A stretch of DNA of 12,776 bases from QHWF01 sp036848175 (GCA_036848175.1 DAIUKO010000225.1:1-12776); one strand, 5' to 3'; positions 1 through 8,473 are shown, numbered from the stretch's first letter. Notes: a model not told the origin generated them from the letters alone. Numbers and translations are program-made.

Positions 1-351
1 GCGGATCTTGAGCATCTCGTCGGTTTCGGTGTTGTTGACGAGATAGTGCAGCCCGCGCCAGGCGCCTTCGAGCTTCTGAAAATCCTGGTGATGCAGAATC
101 AGGTTGATCTGCTCGGTGAGCTTCTTGTCCAGCTGCCCGATGATCGCCTCGATCGACTTGACGACGTCGCTGCTAATCAGCTTGGTCTGGGCGAGCGCCT
201 GCTCCGCCAGGGTTCGAACGGCGCGCTCGACCGCCTCTTTCGCTTCGTCGGTCTTCGGCTTGAATTCTTTTCTCAGAAGAGAATCGAATTCGGTGACTTC
301 AACGGCGCCGGGCTGCGCGACGGCGTCCTGCTGGGACTTGGGGTCAGCCAT
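1..351 (-). CDS. tssC: T6SS contractile sheath large subunit TssC (N-terminal part)
   Basis: This is the first 117 codons of the large sheath protein (TssC/VipB/EvpB family), cut by the left edge of the window. TssC and TssB form the cytoplasmic tubular sheath that contracts to expel the Hcp tube. The ATG at 351 opens a frame with no stop to the edge. The start is MADPKSQQDAV, a helical N-terminal segment follows, and then the family signature HHQDFQKLEGAWRGLHYLV (about residues 86-104). GGAG lies 8 bases before the ATG, inside a longer GAGGAGCGGAG stretch, and makes a good ribosome binding site. The gene lies 32 bases after tssB in the same direction, the usual tssBC pairing. The frame and N-terminal signature are seen directly; the function comes from the family. 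The C-terminal sheath core, which lies outside the window, cannot be judged. Confidence 0.95.
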   Translation of the reverse strand, partial: MADPKSQQDAVAQPGAVEVTEFDSLLRKEFKPKTDEAKEAVERAVRTLAEQALAQTKLISSDVVKSIEAIIGQLDKKLTEQINLILHHQDFQKLEGAWRGLHYLVNNTETDEMLKIR

Positions 352-383
352 GGTTGTTCTCCGCTCCTCGGGAATTCATGCGT

Positions 384-896
384 TTACGACGACGACCCGT
401 CCGAAGGATTCTTCGTCGTCGCGAGGGTCTGTAACAGAGCGGGATCCTGTAACAATTTGCTGACGAGATCTTCCGCGCCCGACTTGCCATCCATGTAGGT
501 GATCAGGTTCGACAGCTGTTGTCTGGCTTCGAGCAGCTTGCTCAACGCATCGACTTTCTGAGCGACGGCCGCCGGCGAGAAGTCGTCCATGCTCTCGAAG
601 GTGAGCTCCACGTTGATGTTGCCCTCGCCCGTGAGCGTGTTCGGCACCTGGAAGGCCGCCCGCGGCTTCATCGCCTTCATGCGGCTGTCGAAGTTGTCCA
701 CGTCGATGTCGAGGAATTTGCGCTCGTCGACCGGCGGAAGCGGCTGCGCCGGCTTCCCCGACAGATCGGCGAGGACCCCCATGACGAATGGCAGCTGAAT
801 CTTTTTCTCCGCGCCGTACAACTCGACGTCGTACTCGATCTGGACTCGAGGCGCCCGATTGCGTGCGATGAACTTCTGACTGCTTGCTTTGGCCAC
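384..896 (-). CDS. tssB: T6SS contractile sheath small subunit TssB
   Basis: This 170-residue protein is the small sheath subunit (TssB/VipA/ImpB family), the partner of TssC. Its length is normal for the family. Recognisable blocks are LPFVMGVLADLSG (35-47), ERKFLDIDVDNFD (58-70) and, near the C-terminus, LLEARQQLSNLITYMDGK (about 121-138), which belongs to the helices that contact TssC. The start is GTG at 896, supported by GGGAGG six bases upstream (903-908). A GTG at 900 is in another frame and gives an arginine- and glycine-rich shadow product. The gene follows tssA after 22 bases and precedes tssC by 32 bases, so the three are almost certainly one transcript. The Ser-rich tail NPSDGSSS has no assigned role. 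Confidence 0.96.
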   Translation of the reverse strand: MAKASSQKFIARNRAPRVQIEYDVELYGAEKKIQLPFVMGVLADLSGKPAQPLPPVDERKFLDIDVDNFDSRMKAMKPRAAFQVPNTLTGEGNINVELTFESMDDFSPAAVAQKVDALSKLLEARQQLSNLITYMDGKSGAEDLVSKLLQDPALLQTLATTKNPSDGSSS

Positions 897-918
897 GCAC
901 TACCTCCCTGAGAGGAAA

Positions 919-1971
919 CTACTCGCCTTCTTTTATCCCGCCCGCCGCGCGCGCCTGGGCGAGCGCGTCGGGTGCGATGTCGGCCAGCACTTCCAGGAAA
1001 TCCTTGGACACCAGCCGCTTCGCGCGGTCGAGGAACAACGGGATCGGACTCGACGGCTCCGTCTGGCGGAAGTAGGCCGCGACCGCGTCCAGGGCACGAA
1101 TGGCGTCCTGACGCGACTTGACCACACCGCTCAACGCCGGACCGTCGCCGACTCCTGCCGACGCCTCCCCCGTCTCGACACCAGGGGTGGCATCACCCGC
1201 ACGCTCGGGATGCGAGGCGAGCTGCGCACGCAGCACCTGACTCATACGCGCAAGCTGCGTGGATAACAGCTCGAAGTGCGGCGTCGCCTCCGAACCCGCG
1301 GACTCCCGCATCGACTCGTCGATCTTGCGAATCGCCCCAACGGCGCTGTTGACGTTCTCGTGCAGCTGCGTCAACGCGGCTATGGGCATCGACCCGAATG
1401 CGGCGCGGACGTGGTTTTCATCGGCGACAGGTTCGCCATCGGTCGGCTGCAGTTGATGCGTGGCGATGTCGATGTCCCGGAGGCTGAACGTGCCGTACTG
1501 GCGGCTGCTGACGAGCGGAACACGCCGCAGCCCGTCGACCACCGCCATCGGATCGGCGAAACAGTTGAGGGCATTTCGCCGAAGAATGGCGTCCTCATCG
1601 ACCTGCGGATAGGTTTCCTTCCAATAGGCGCTCAACCATTCCGAGGCGACGTTCAGCGTGGCGGCCAGGCCGGATACGCCATCGGTGCGCAGCAGCGCCG
1701 TGCCCAGATAGGCGAGCAAGCGAAGATCCTTGCTCTTGCCGAGGGCGTCTCGTGCCTTGTCGCGAATCTCACCCCACTCGGGCGACCCCAATGGTTTCGG
1801 AACGCGCTTTTCGGTGGGCTCTGCCGGTGCATCGAGCGGCCGTGACTGACCGAACAGCCGATACGTATCGAACGAGGCCAGGAGTTCCGTGTCTTCCAGA
1901 TTCTCCCCGCACGGCTGATCGGCTGTAATCGGCTGCAGCAAGGACTGTTCGCCCTCCCAACGCGCACTCAT
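919..1971 (-). CDS. tssA: T6SS TssA (ImpA family), cap/priming protein for sheath and tube assembly
   Basis: This 350-residue protein belongs to the TssA/ImpA family, which binds the baseplate and caps the growing tube and sheath to prime polymerisation in the cytoplasm. The N-terminal ImpA_N region (about 10-145) contains DQPCGENLE (18-26), SPEWGEIRD (63-71) and a DLRLLAYLGTALLRTDG stretch. A polar, Gly/Ala-rich linker (about 255-285) leads to a C-terminal block with SRQDAIRALDAVAAYFRQ, EPSSPIPLFLDRAKRL and KDFLEVLADIAPD, typical of the short TssA class. The start is ATG at 1971, with GGAGAGG (1979-1985) seven bases upstream. It is the first gene of the tssA-tssB-tssC unit and follows a 226-base spacer with a possible promoter, so it may be transcribed independently of tssKLM. 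The stop is TAG. Confidence 0.94.
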   Translation of the reverse strand: MSARWEGEQSLLQPITADQPCGENLEDTELLASFDTYRLFGQSRPLDAPAEPTEKRVPKPLGSPEWGEIRDKARDALGKSKDLRLLAYLGTALLRTDGVSGLAATLNVASEWLSAYWKETYPQVDEDAILRRNALNCFADPMAVVDGLRRVPLVSSRQYGTFSLRDIDIATHQLQPTDGEPVADENHVRAAFGSMPIAALTQLHENVNSAVGAIRKIDESMRESAGSEATPHFELLSTQLARMSQVLRAQLASHPERAGDATPGVETGEASAGVGDGPALSGVVKSRQDAIRALDAVAAYFRQTEPSSPIPLFLDRAKRLVSKDFLEVLADIAPDALAQARAAGGIKEGE

Positions 1972-2017
1972 ACGCAGACCTCTCCGCCCAGACCAGTCTC
2001 CGCCCTCCGCGGTGATC

Positions 2018-2048
2018 GCGGTCGTTTATTCGCCGGCTGCGGTCGTTT
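2018..2048. repeat. 10-bp direct repeat GCGGTCGTTT, two copies 21 bp apart, in the tssA leader
   Basis: GCGGTCGTTT occurs exactly at 2018-2027 and again at 2039-2048, a 21-base start-to-start distance and so close to two helical turns. Both copies lie in the non-coding stretch between the candidate promoter (2112-2141) and the tssA ribosome binding site. Same-face spacing is what a dimeric or paired DNA-binding regulator would use. No regulator is identified, and the site call is inference. Confidence 0.4.
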
Positions 2049-2072
2049 TTATGCTTCTAAATGAAAAATTCT

Positions 2073-2091
2073 CGCTGGCTTGCGCGCAGCG
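2073..2091 (-). terminator. Weak terminator- or attenuator-like hairpin in the tssA leader
   Basis: Reading the minus strand, CGCTG (2091-2087) can pair with CAGCG (2077-2073) across a 9-base loop. After four bases there is a run of five T (2068-2064). The stem is short and the T tract is not adjacent, so this would be a weak intrinsic terminator at best. It sits between the candidate promoter and tssA, so it could end readthrough from tagF-pppA or attenuate tssA transcription. It may also be chance. Confidence 0.22.
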
Positions 2092-2111
2092 TTCGCTAGG
2101 GGATGGAGCGC

Positions 2112-2141
2112 ATTCTACTGATTCCCCTCTACAGTCAACAA
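2112..2141 (-). promoter_or_regulatory. Candidate sigma-70 promoter for tssABC
   Basis: On the minus strand the -10 box is TAGAAT (2112-2117, 5/6 to consensus). Two overlapping -35 candidates lie upstream: TTGTTG (2136-2141, 18-base spacer) and TTGACT (2133-2138, 15-base spacer). Transcription would start near 2105 and give a leader of about 135 bases before tssA. It lies after the tagF-pppA stop in the only large gap among the same-direction genes, which is where a promoter would be expected. The boxes are seen; activity is inferred from position and fit. Confidence 0.45.
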
Positions 2142-2197
2142 GCCTAAAAACGCACAACCTTCCCTAAAGAGTGAGTGCACGAGGGCCTCAAAACGTT

Positions 2198-3667
2198 TCA
2201 GGCGTACCCCTCGACGACAAGGACGGTGACGTTGTCAGGTGCGCCTGCAGCCAGCGTGTCGTTGATCAAGCCTTGGACCGCGGCGTCGATCTGTCGGTTT
2301 TCCATCCACGTCCCGATTTGGGCCTCCGGCAGGGTCCGCGTCAGGCCGTCCGAGCACAGGAGAAAGCGATCCCCAACGCAAACCGTGTCTCGAATCAGAT
2401 CAAGGGAAAGGGTGGACTTGACGCCGACTGCCCGCGTCACGGCGTTCGTCACTTCGCGGCCGTCGCCACCCTCCAGGTCGGCGGCGCTATGGTCGCGCGT
2501 CAGACACTCCAATCGCCCCTCGCGCCACCGATAGACGCGGCTGTCTCCCGCCCAGAGAATCGCGCAGTTCATACCCCGGACGAGCAGGACGACGACGGTG
2601 CTGGCGCTGCGATCGGCCAGGGCGACGCGTGTTCCAGTCCGGAGCAGGTGCTCGTTGACCAGCTGCAACCGCTGGCGCGTTGCCTCGATCGTCGCTTCAA
2701 ACGTCGGATGGGGAACGAGTTCCGCCAGCGCGTCGCACACCATGTGGCTCGCGACCTCGCCCGCCCGATGTCCGCCCAGGCCGTCGGCCACCGCCCAGAC
2801 GCCGACCTCCGGCCGTTCGACGAACGCATCCTCGTTGGTCTCGCGGGCCAGGCCCACATCGCTGGCGGCGGCGGATCGGTATCCGAGCGTCCGCGCCTCC
2901 TCGATGCGCATGTCCATCGTGGCGCCGAGGTCGACGCGCGCCGACACGGCCCGCCAGTGCGATTCTGTCCACTCGCCGTCCAGCAGTGCGCCGAAGCTGG
3001 CCGGGTTCGGCAGCCCCTTCGCGATCAGACAACTGGGCTCGACAATCGAGGAACCCTCCGTCCACCACAGCACGAGCGGTTGATACAACGACGACAGCCG
3101 GAGGGACAGAACCTGTTGAAGCGCCGGTGCGAGCTGCAGGACGTCGCCAAGCGGGATCTGCCAGGCCTGCGCGCCGTCGCCGGCGATGGCCGCCGCCGCG
3201 CGGTCGAGGGCCACGAGCGGCGGAAGCGTGATCGATTCCAGCGAATCGCCGAGCTCGATGACCTGCTGATCGAATGATTCGAAATCGATGTCTTCGGCGG
3301 CGAGCGTCTCGATCACCAACCGCTCCGCGCGCTCGAAGAACGTTCCCGAGGAAGTCGCGGCCGCGACCGGGCTGACGTCTTCGGGGAGCTCCGCGACGAG
3401 CGTCAACGGAAAATAGCGTCCGACGCGGTCGACGCTCGGCACCATCAACCCGATGACCGGAGCCGGACCGCAGGCGCCGGCGGCGCAGACGAACCGCCAG
3501 GCCGGACTCGTGAGGTACACGTCCAGCCATCGTTCACCGAGCGACGCGCGGCTCTCGGAGAGACACTCGCGCAGCCAGCCGTCCCACGTGTCCACGAAGG
3601 CGTCCGACGCGCGCCGGCGCAGAAAGTCGCCATGGCTTGGCAGCTTGCCGAACAACCCGACGATCAC
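2198..3667 (-). CDS. tagF: TagF-PppA fusion: T6SS post-translational repressor joined to a PP2C-type phosphatase
   Basis: This 489-residue protein joins two T6SS regulators. Residues 1-240 are TagF (ImpM family), with FGKLPSHGDFLRRR at 6-19, SPAWRF at 54-59 and GRYFPL at 83-88. Residues about 260-489 are a PP2C Ser/Thr phosphatase (PppA/Stp1-like). Its metal and catalytic motifs are all present: TNEDAF (277-282), VADGLGGHRAGE (293-304), WAGDSRVYR (372-380), LLCSDGL (436-442) and APDNVTVLVV (476-485). TagF represses T6SS assembly, in part by binding Fha, and PppA dephosphorylates threonine-phosphorylated T6SS components. Agrobacterium is known to carry the same fusion. The GTG start at 3667 lies three bases after the tssM stop without a clear ribosome binding site, which suggests translational coupling. 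The PP2C half looks active; the kinase is not in this window. Confidence 0.95.
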   Translation of the reverse strand: MIVGLFGKLPSHGDFLRRRASDAFVDTWDGWLRECLSESRASLGERWLDVYLTSPAWRFVCAAGACGPAPVIGLMVPSVDRVGRYFPLTLVAELPEDVSPVAAATSSGTFFERAERLVIETLAAEDIDFESFDQQVIELGDSLESITLPPLVALDRAAAAIAGDGAQAWQIPLGDVLQLAPALQQVLSLRLSSLYQPLVLWWTEGSSIVEPSCLIAKGLPNPASFGALLDGEWTESHWRAVSARVDLGATMDMRIEEARTLGYRSAAASDVGLARETNEDAFVERPEVGVWAVADGLGGHRAGEVASHMVCDALAELVPHPTFEATIEATRQRLQLVNEHLLRTGTRVALADRSASTVVVLLVRGMNCAILWAGDSRVYRWREGRLECLTRDHSAADLEGGDGREVTNAVTRAVGVKSTLSLDLIRDTVCVGDRFLLCSDGLTRTLPEAQIGTWMENRQIDAAVQGLINDTLAAGAPDNVTVLVVEGYA

Positions 3668-3670
3668 GGG

Positions 3671-6600
3671 TCAGGGCTCACATCGGAACTGCCGCCACTC
3701 ATGGGACGCAAACGCGTTGTTCGCGGCGCTCGATGCCTCAACGGTGACGGTGGCCTTGTGGAACTTCGACTCGATGCGGAGCGTGGTTTCCAGATCCGTG
3801 TCGAAGGAGGTTGGCGCGCGGGCGATCGTCGCGTCAATCAGTCGGAACCAGCCCCACGGTCCGCCGAACTGCGCGAACCGATCCGGCGCCGCGGTGCGAT
3901 CCTCGAACACGGCAAGCCCGCTCCCCCGCTTGTCGGGACCGGGCCACACGGCCGGATTCCGGCTCTCGCTGCCGGGTTTCGCGTCGAACTGCTGTCCGTC
4001 GATGTTGATGTAGAAGCGTATCGCCGACGGATCCACGTTCGACAGTTTCACCGAGAAGTTGAGCTCGGGCGTCTTCGATCCGGGACTGAAGAACATCTGA
4101 CGAATGCGCTCCACCCGTTCGAACTGGTCGAGAATCGCCTGCGACTGTGACGGGTCAACCGAGCCCGCGCGCCAGCTCCACCGAGCCGCCGAACGATCGA
4201 CGAGCGGATCGAGTCGTTCCATGAAGAACTTGTCGTACAGCCCGCCGTATCCGAAGACCTCTCCGAATGCGCCGAGCGTCATCTCGGTCGCGTTTCCAAA
4301 CGGGTACCGATCGCCGACCAGCTGATGACAGCGCGCGACGACGTCGCCCTGATAGAGCCTGTCGATTTCGCCCTTCGCGACGCCACTCAAGCTCCCGCCC
4401 GTGTTCCGGGCGATTTCAGCGACCAGTCCGTTCACCGGCGACGGTAGATTCGCGGCGTCGAGCTGCAGCGTGCGCAACTGATCGAGCATCGCGGGATCGG
4501 TGAGCGCCTTGATCGTCAGTCCGCCGCCGGCCTGCGGCCCAAGTCTGAGCAGCTGATCCCGGATTTTGCGAACCTGCTCCAGAATGCCGTCAATCGGCGC
4601 CGGCGCTCCCGCCATCAGGCGATGAATCGGGGTGAAGTGTCGCGTGACCGCGGTGCCAGGCGCCACGCCGCCGACGACCAATGCGCGTCCCCGATTGAAA
4701 ATGTCGCGCGCCCCTTCGGTAATCCGCTGTCCGACCGAGGGAGGAGGATTCGCCGCGTTCCCTTCCGCCGTCGCCACCAGCGTGGTGTTGTCGACGACGG
4801 TTCTCAGGATGCCTTTGAGCGGCGAGGTCGGTCCGCCCAGGATGCCAAGGGCATCGGCGTATTGCTGCGTCGTTGGAAAGCCGATGACTTCGAGGTCGCC
4901 CAGCAGGTCGTCCCAATACTTGTTGTAGTCGCGTTCGTACACTTCGGTGACCTGCGTCGTGAGTGTGGTCCAGTTCGCCGCTGATGGACCTCCGCTTCCC
5001 CACACCCAGGCGTCGTCCGAGAATTGCTTGACGAGCGGCAGCATCCCGCCCCCTGACAGCTCGTTGAAGACCTTCTTCGTGTAGATGCTCGGAATCGGCT
5101 CGGACAACTTCCGTCCGCTCTTGCGCCGCAGGACTTTCTCGATCCCGACGGTGAGGACGTCCACACGCAGAGCGCCCGCCGTGTCTTCACTGTACGCGCG
5201 CTTGAGTTGCCCGTACATGATCTGCGGGATCGAGGCCTGGCGAATACTGTTGCGGGCTTGCGTCACGAGCAGGGCATCGAGCGCGATCGGCCGGATCGCG
5301 TCGCCGTATTCGAGGAAGCTGGCAAAGTGCGTCGCCGGCGACGGGCTCGCCCCTGCGCGCGTGTCGGGCCGCGACCATTCCGAATCCGCCAGCAACTGCA
5401 GATGCTTCTTGTCGAGATGCTTCGGATCGGCAAGCATCAGGTACGCCTTCAGATACTCGTACTCGCGTTCCGGCTCCGATCCGTACTGGCTGACTCGTTG
5501 TCGCACACGCGCCGCGAATCGCGGCAGCACGATGCCGTCCAACTCGCGCTGGTAGGCATCGCGCGCCGCGTTGCCGACCGACGAGCCCTGATACAGACCC
5601 CAGCGCATGCCCCATGGTCTGTCGTCGCGATATCGGTTCGCCGACTCGGACACCGCGCGGACCGCGTTGAGGTACGGGAGGAACGCTTCGATCGACGCGC
5701 CGGGGGCCGCGGGACGCACGCGATGCAGCGACGTGATGTCGTTCGCCACCTCGTCCAGGTAGGCACGGTTGTTGGCGTAACTGACGGAGAACACGATGAG
5801 GCCGACGACGATGACGAACACCGTGGCGGCATAGACGCCAATCTGCCACGCCGCCTTCTTGAATTCGAGTTGCCGGTTCACGCCCGCGAGCCCGGACTCG
5901 CCGATGATCACCGTTTTGAGCAGCCGCTCGACGAAGAACGCCTTGCCGCGCCCGGGCGGAGGTGCAACCGCGTCGGCGGCCACGCCGAAGCGGCGGCTGA
6001 TGGCGCCGAGCAGACGATCGATCTGCGTGCCGTCCTGCGTGCCGCTCGTGAAGTACACGCCGCGCAGCAGAATCTGCGCGTCGACACTCGACGAGGCAAA
6101 CACGTCGCTGATGAACTGCACGAGCAGATCGCGGATCGCCGCCATCTGCTGCGGGAAGGCGAAAATCGTCGCGCGCCGCCGCGCGCCCTTCTCTTCTTCG
6201 AGGCGCGCGAACAGCCTCGCGTTGAGCCTCGCCATCAAGGCGTCGAACTCCGGCGCTACGCCGTCCGCCGCGCTGCCGTCGAGCGTCTGCTCGTAGGGGA
6301 ACGTCATGCCCCAGACCTGGGCGCGGCCTTCCTGCGTGAGGTCGTCGAAGTACTCGGTGAAGCCGGGGATCGTGTCGCACTTGGTGACCATCAGGTAGAC
6401 GGGCAGCTGCACCTGAAGATCGCGCGTGAGCTCGTTCAACCGGCGGCGCGCCTTCTCGACGTGATCCTCGCGCTCCATCTCGCTCTGCGTGAGCAGGTCC
6501 TGCGCGCTGAGCGTGAGCACGATGCCGTTCAACGGCCGCCGCTTGCGGTAGGTCGTCAGCAGCGTCAGGAATTCCTTCCAGCCTTCGCTGTCCGACGAGG

Positions 6601-7156
6601 CGTCGGAATCCTGCGTCGTGTAGCGGCCGGCGGTGTCGAGGAAGACGGCTTCCTCCGTGAACCACCAGTCGCAGTTGCGCGTCCCGCCGACGCCCTGCAC
6701 CTTCCCCTTGCCCATTCGCTGCTCGAGCGGGAATCGCAATCCGGAGTTGAGCAGCGCCGTGGTCTTGCCCGAGCCCGGTGCGCCGATGAAGACGTACCAC
6801 GGCAGGTCGTAGAGGTTGGTGCCGCCCCGCCGCTGCTGCTTGAGCCCCGCGACCGCTTCCTCGAAGCGCTCGCGCAGCTTGACCTGCTCGGCGGACGGCT
6901 TCTCCTTTTCCTTCGATTGCTTGAGGACCGCGCCAACGAGCATGTCGCTCGCGCGATTGGCCTTGAGCCACCGCACCACGCGGGACAGCACCCACAAGCC
7001 GACGACGAGGCCGATCGCGACCAGCCGCGAGAACTCCGTCTCGAGCGGACGATAGCTGCCGAAGGCGAAGTACGGGCCGAGGAACCAGATGAAGATGGCG
7101 ATCAGCAGAAAGCCGATCAGCACGATGAAGATCCGGCGTTTCAGGAATGAGAACAC
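3671..7156 (-). CDS. tssM: T6SS inner-membrane core protein TssM (IcmF family)
   Basis: This 1161-residue protein forms, with TssL, the envelope-spanning channel of the T6SS. Two transmembrane helices lie at about 8-30 and 44-62. A cytoplasmic NTPase-like domain has Walker A GAPGSGKT (125-132), the switch-like FLDTAGRY (172-179) and TKCD (258-261). A third helix lies at about 437-459, followed by a roughly 700-residue periplasmic part. The C-terminal domain is typical, with WPGP, FGGPWGWFRLID and a final WRQFRC motif. The length is normal. Some TssM proteins lack a working Walker A; this one keeps it, as in Agrobacterium, where ATPase activity has been reported. The start is GTG at 7156, three bases after the tssL stop, with an AAGG about eight bases upstream. 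Long open frames on the opposite strand are shadows. Confidence 0.97.
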   Translation of the reverse strand: MFSFLKRRIFIVLIGFLLIAIFIWFLGPYFAFGSYRPLETEFSRLVAIGLVVGLWVLSRVVRWLKANRASDMLVGAVLKQSKEKEKPSAEQVKLRERFEEAVAGLKQQRRGGTNLYDLPWYVFIGAPGSGKTTALLNSGLRFPLEQRMGKGKVQGVGGTRNCDWWFTEEAVFLDTAGRYTTQDSDASSDSEGWKEFLTLLTTYRKRRPLNGIVLTLSAQDLLTQSEMEREDHVEKARRRLNELTRDLQVQLPVYLMVTKCDTIPGFTEYFDDLTQEGRAQVWGMTFPYEQTLDGSAADGVAPEFDALMARLNARLFARLEEEKGARRRATIFAFPQQMAAIRDLLVQFISDVFASSSVDAQILLRGVYFTSGTQDGTQIDRLLGAISRRFGVAADAVAPPPGRGKAFFVERLLKTVIIGESGLAGVNRQLEFKKAAWQIGVYAATVFVIVVGLIVFSVSYANNRAYLDEVANDITSLHRVRPAAPGASIEAFLPYLNAVRAVSESANRYRDDRPWGMRWGLYQGSSVGNAARDAYQRELDGIVLPRFAARVRQRVSQYGSEPEREYEYLKAYLMLADPKHLDKKHLQLLADSEWSRPDTRAGASPSPATHFASFLEYGDAIRPIALDALLVTQARNSIRQASIPQIMYGQLKRAYSEDTAGALRVDVLTVGIEKVLRRKSGRKLSEPIPSIYTKKVFNELSGGGMLPLVKQFSDDAWVWGSGGPSAANWTTLTTQVTEVYERDYNKYWDDLLGDLEVIGFPTTQQYADALGILGGPTSPLKGILRTVVDNTTLVATAEGNAANPPPSVGQRITEGARDIFNRGRALVVGGVAPGTAVTRHFTPIHRLMAGAPAPIDGILEQVRKIRDQLLRLGPQAGGGLTIKALTDPAMLDQLRTLQLDAANLPSPVNGLVAEIARNTGGSLSGVAKGEIDRLYQGDVVARCHQLVGDRYPFGNATEMTLGAFGEVFGYGGLYDKFFMERLDPLVDRSAARWSWRAGSVDPSQSQAILDQFERVERIRQMFFSPGSKTPELNFSVKLSNVDPSAIRFYINIDGQQFDAKPGSESRNPAVWPGPDKRGSGLAVFEDRTAAPDRFAQFGGPWGWFRLIDATIARAPTSFDTDLETTLRIESKFHKATVTVEASSAANNAFASHEWRQFRCEP

Positions 7157-7159
7157 GGC

Positions 7160-8473
7160 CTAGCCTTCACGTACGTGAATGATTTCCACGCGCCGGTTGC
7201 GGGCGCGATTTTCCGGCGTCGATTCGGGGCGATATCGCGGCTCCGACGAGCCCACGCCGGCCGCGCTCAGCCGGCCGCGGTTGTCGATGCCCTGCTGCAG
7301 AATCGAGACGACGCTGACGGCGCGCTCGCGCGAGAGATCGAAGTTGTTCTGAAACCTGAACGATTTGATCGCTTGATCGTCGGTGTGGCCGACGATCCGG
7401 ACGCGGCCCGGTACTTTGTTGAGCGCCGCCGTCACGCGCTGCAGCGTTTCGAGGTACGCCGGATTGACGGTGGCGCTGCCTGACGGAAACAGATCCGGCG
7501 CCATTAACGTGACCGTGGTCCGGTTGCCCTGCTCTTCGACGCTGAGCGCGCCGATTCGTTCGTCGCTCGCCAGCAGCTGTTTGAGCGTCGGACCCCTGAC
7601 CGGAAGCACCTCGCGCGGCGGCGCGTAGTCTTCGTTGCCGATCTTCGCCAGCTCGGTTTGGACCGGCGCGGCGATGCCGGCCAGGCTCGCGTAGAACGCC
7701 GTGAAGGCGATCGCGAGGATCGGCAGCGCGGCGGCGCCGACGACCCACCACGGCACGTAACGCAGCAGCGGATTCCGGCGATCCTCCAGTCCCCGCCAGC
7801 GCAGCGACAAGCCTCCGTCGGTCGATCCGCGATACGCGCGAATCTTGCGGTAGAGATCCTGCTGCACTTCGTGCAGCCGCTCGTGGCCCCGCTCCTGGAC
7901 GTGGTACTTCCCCTCGAATCCGAAGACGAGCGCCAGGTACTGCAGCTCCATCAAATCGATGTGCCGCGCCGGATCCTGCGAGATCCGATCGAGCATCTCG
8001 AAGAACTTCTCGCCGCCCCACGCCTCGCGATGCAGCTGCACCAGAAGCGGATGCTGCGCCCACTCGCTCTGATTGCCCCACGGTGTGGCGAGCACCGCCT
8101 CGTCGAGCGCCGCGCACAGCACGTAGCGTGCGGAGAGCACCACCTCGTTCGGCACTCTCGAGGAGCGCGCCTGCTCCTCGAACTGACGAATCTCGTCGAG
8201 GACGTGACGACGAAGGCCGGGCACGTCCATCGACGACAACGCTTCGCGCAGCTGTGCGGTCAGGAGCAGCAGCGGGATCGCCGCCCGCACCAGCGGGTTG
8301 AGGCCGATGCCGAGGAGCGCGCGTGTGGAAGCGGCCATCGGCGCCGCGTCGGAGAGCGGCTGCGGCGCCGCCGCTGGCCGGACCGCATCGACGTAGGTGC
8401 GGCGGCCCGCGCCGGGCCGCGGCCGCATCTTCGTCGCGTCGGGCCGCAGGAAAGGGTCGTCGCTATTCGCCAT
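7160..8473 (-). CDS. tssL: T6SS TssL (DotU/IcmH family) with C-terminal OmpA-like peptidoglycan-binding domain
   Basis: This 437-residue inner-membrane protein partners TssM and contacts TssK. A Pro/Arg-rich N-terminal tail (1-48) includes KMRPRPGAGRR. The cytoplasmic DotU domain (about 50-225) carries the family motif LDEAVLATPWG (123-133) and FFEMLDRI. One transmembrane helix lies at about 239-263. The periplasmic OmpA/MotB-like domain (about 310-437) has GHTDD (362-366), NFDLSRERA (377-385) and NRARNRRVEI (422-431), the usual peptidoglycan-contacting signatures. This makes it the extended TssL class, which anchors to the cell wall itself. The ATG at 8473 follows the tssK stop by 15 bases with no strong ribosome binding site. 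The stop is TAG, three bases before tssM. Confidence 0.97.
   Translation of the reverse strand: MANSDDPFLRPDATKMRPRPGAGRRTYVDAVRPAAAPQPLSDAAPMAASTRALLGIGLNPLVRAAIPLLLLTAQLREALSSMDVPGLRRHVLDEIRQFEEQARSSRVPNEVVLSARYVLCAALDEAVLATPWGNQSEWAQHPLLVQLHREAWGGEKFFEMLDRISQDPARHIDLMELQYLALVFGFEGKYHVQERGHERLHEVQQDLYRKIRAYRGSTDGGLSLRWRGLEDRRNPLLRYVPWWVVGAAALPILAIAFTAFYASLAGIAAPVQTELAKIGNEDYAPPREVLPVRGPTLKQLLASDERIGALSVEEQGNRTTVTLMAPDLFPSGSATVNPAYLETLQRVTAALNKVPGRVRIVGHTDDQAIKSFRFQNNFDLSRERAVSVVSILQQGIDNRGRLSAAGVGSSEPRYRPESTPENRARNRRVEIIHVREG

Noticed and set aside
376..900. A 174-codon minus frame starting at GTG 900, overlapping tssB
   Set aside because: Arg-rich shifted frame; tssB from GTG 896 has the family motifs and a well-placed ribosome binding site.
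2151..2197. Intrinsic terminator directly after tagF-pppA
   Set aside because: Only very short or interrupted stems (such as GAG-GCC-CTC) and no proper T tract at the right distance.
2171..3277. A 368-codon plus-strand frame antisense to tagF-pppA
   Set aside because: Shadow of GC-rich coding sequence; the PP2C motifs in the minus frame are decisive.
5187..6995. A 602-codon minus-strand frame inside tssM
   Set aside because: An Arg/Ala/Gly-rich frame-shifted shadow. The true frame carries Walker A and the transmembrane helices without any break.
5207..7150. A 647-codon open frame on the plus strand, antisense to tssM
   Set aside because: It mirrors the codon bias of tssM, is rich in Arg/Glu/Asp with no recognisable domain, and lies wholly inside a clear IcmF gene.
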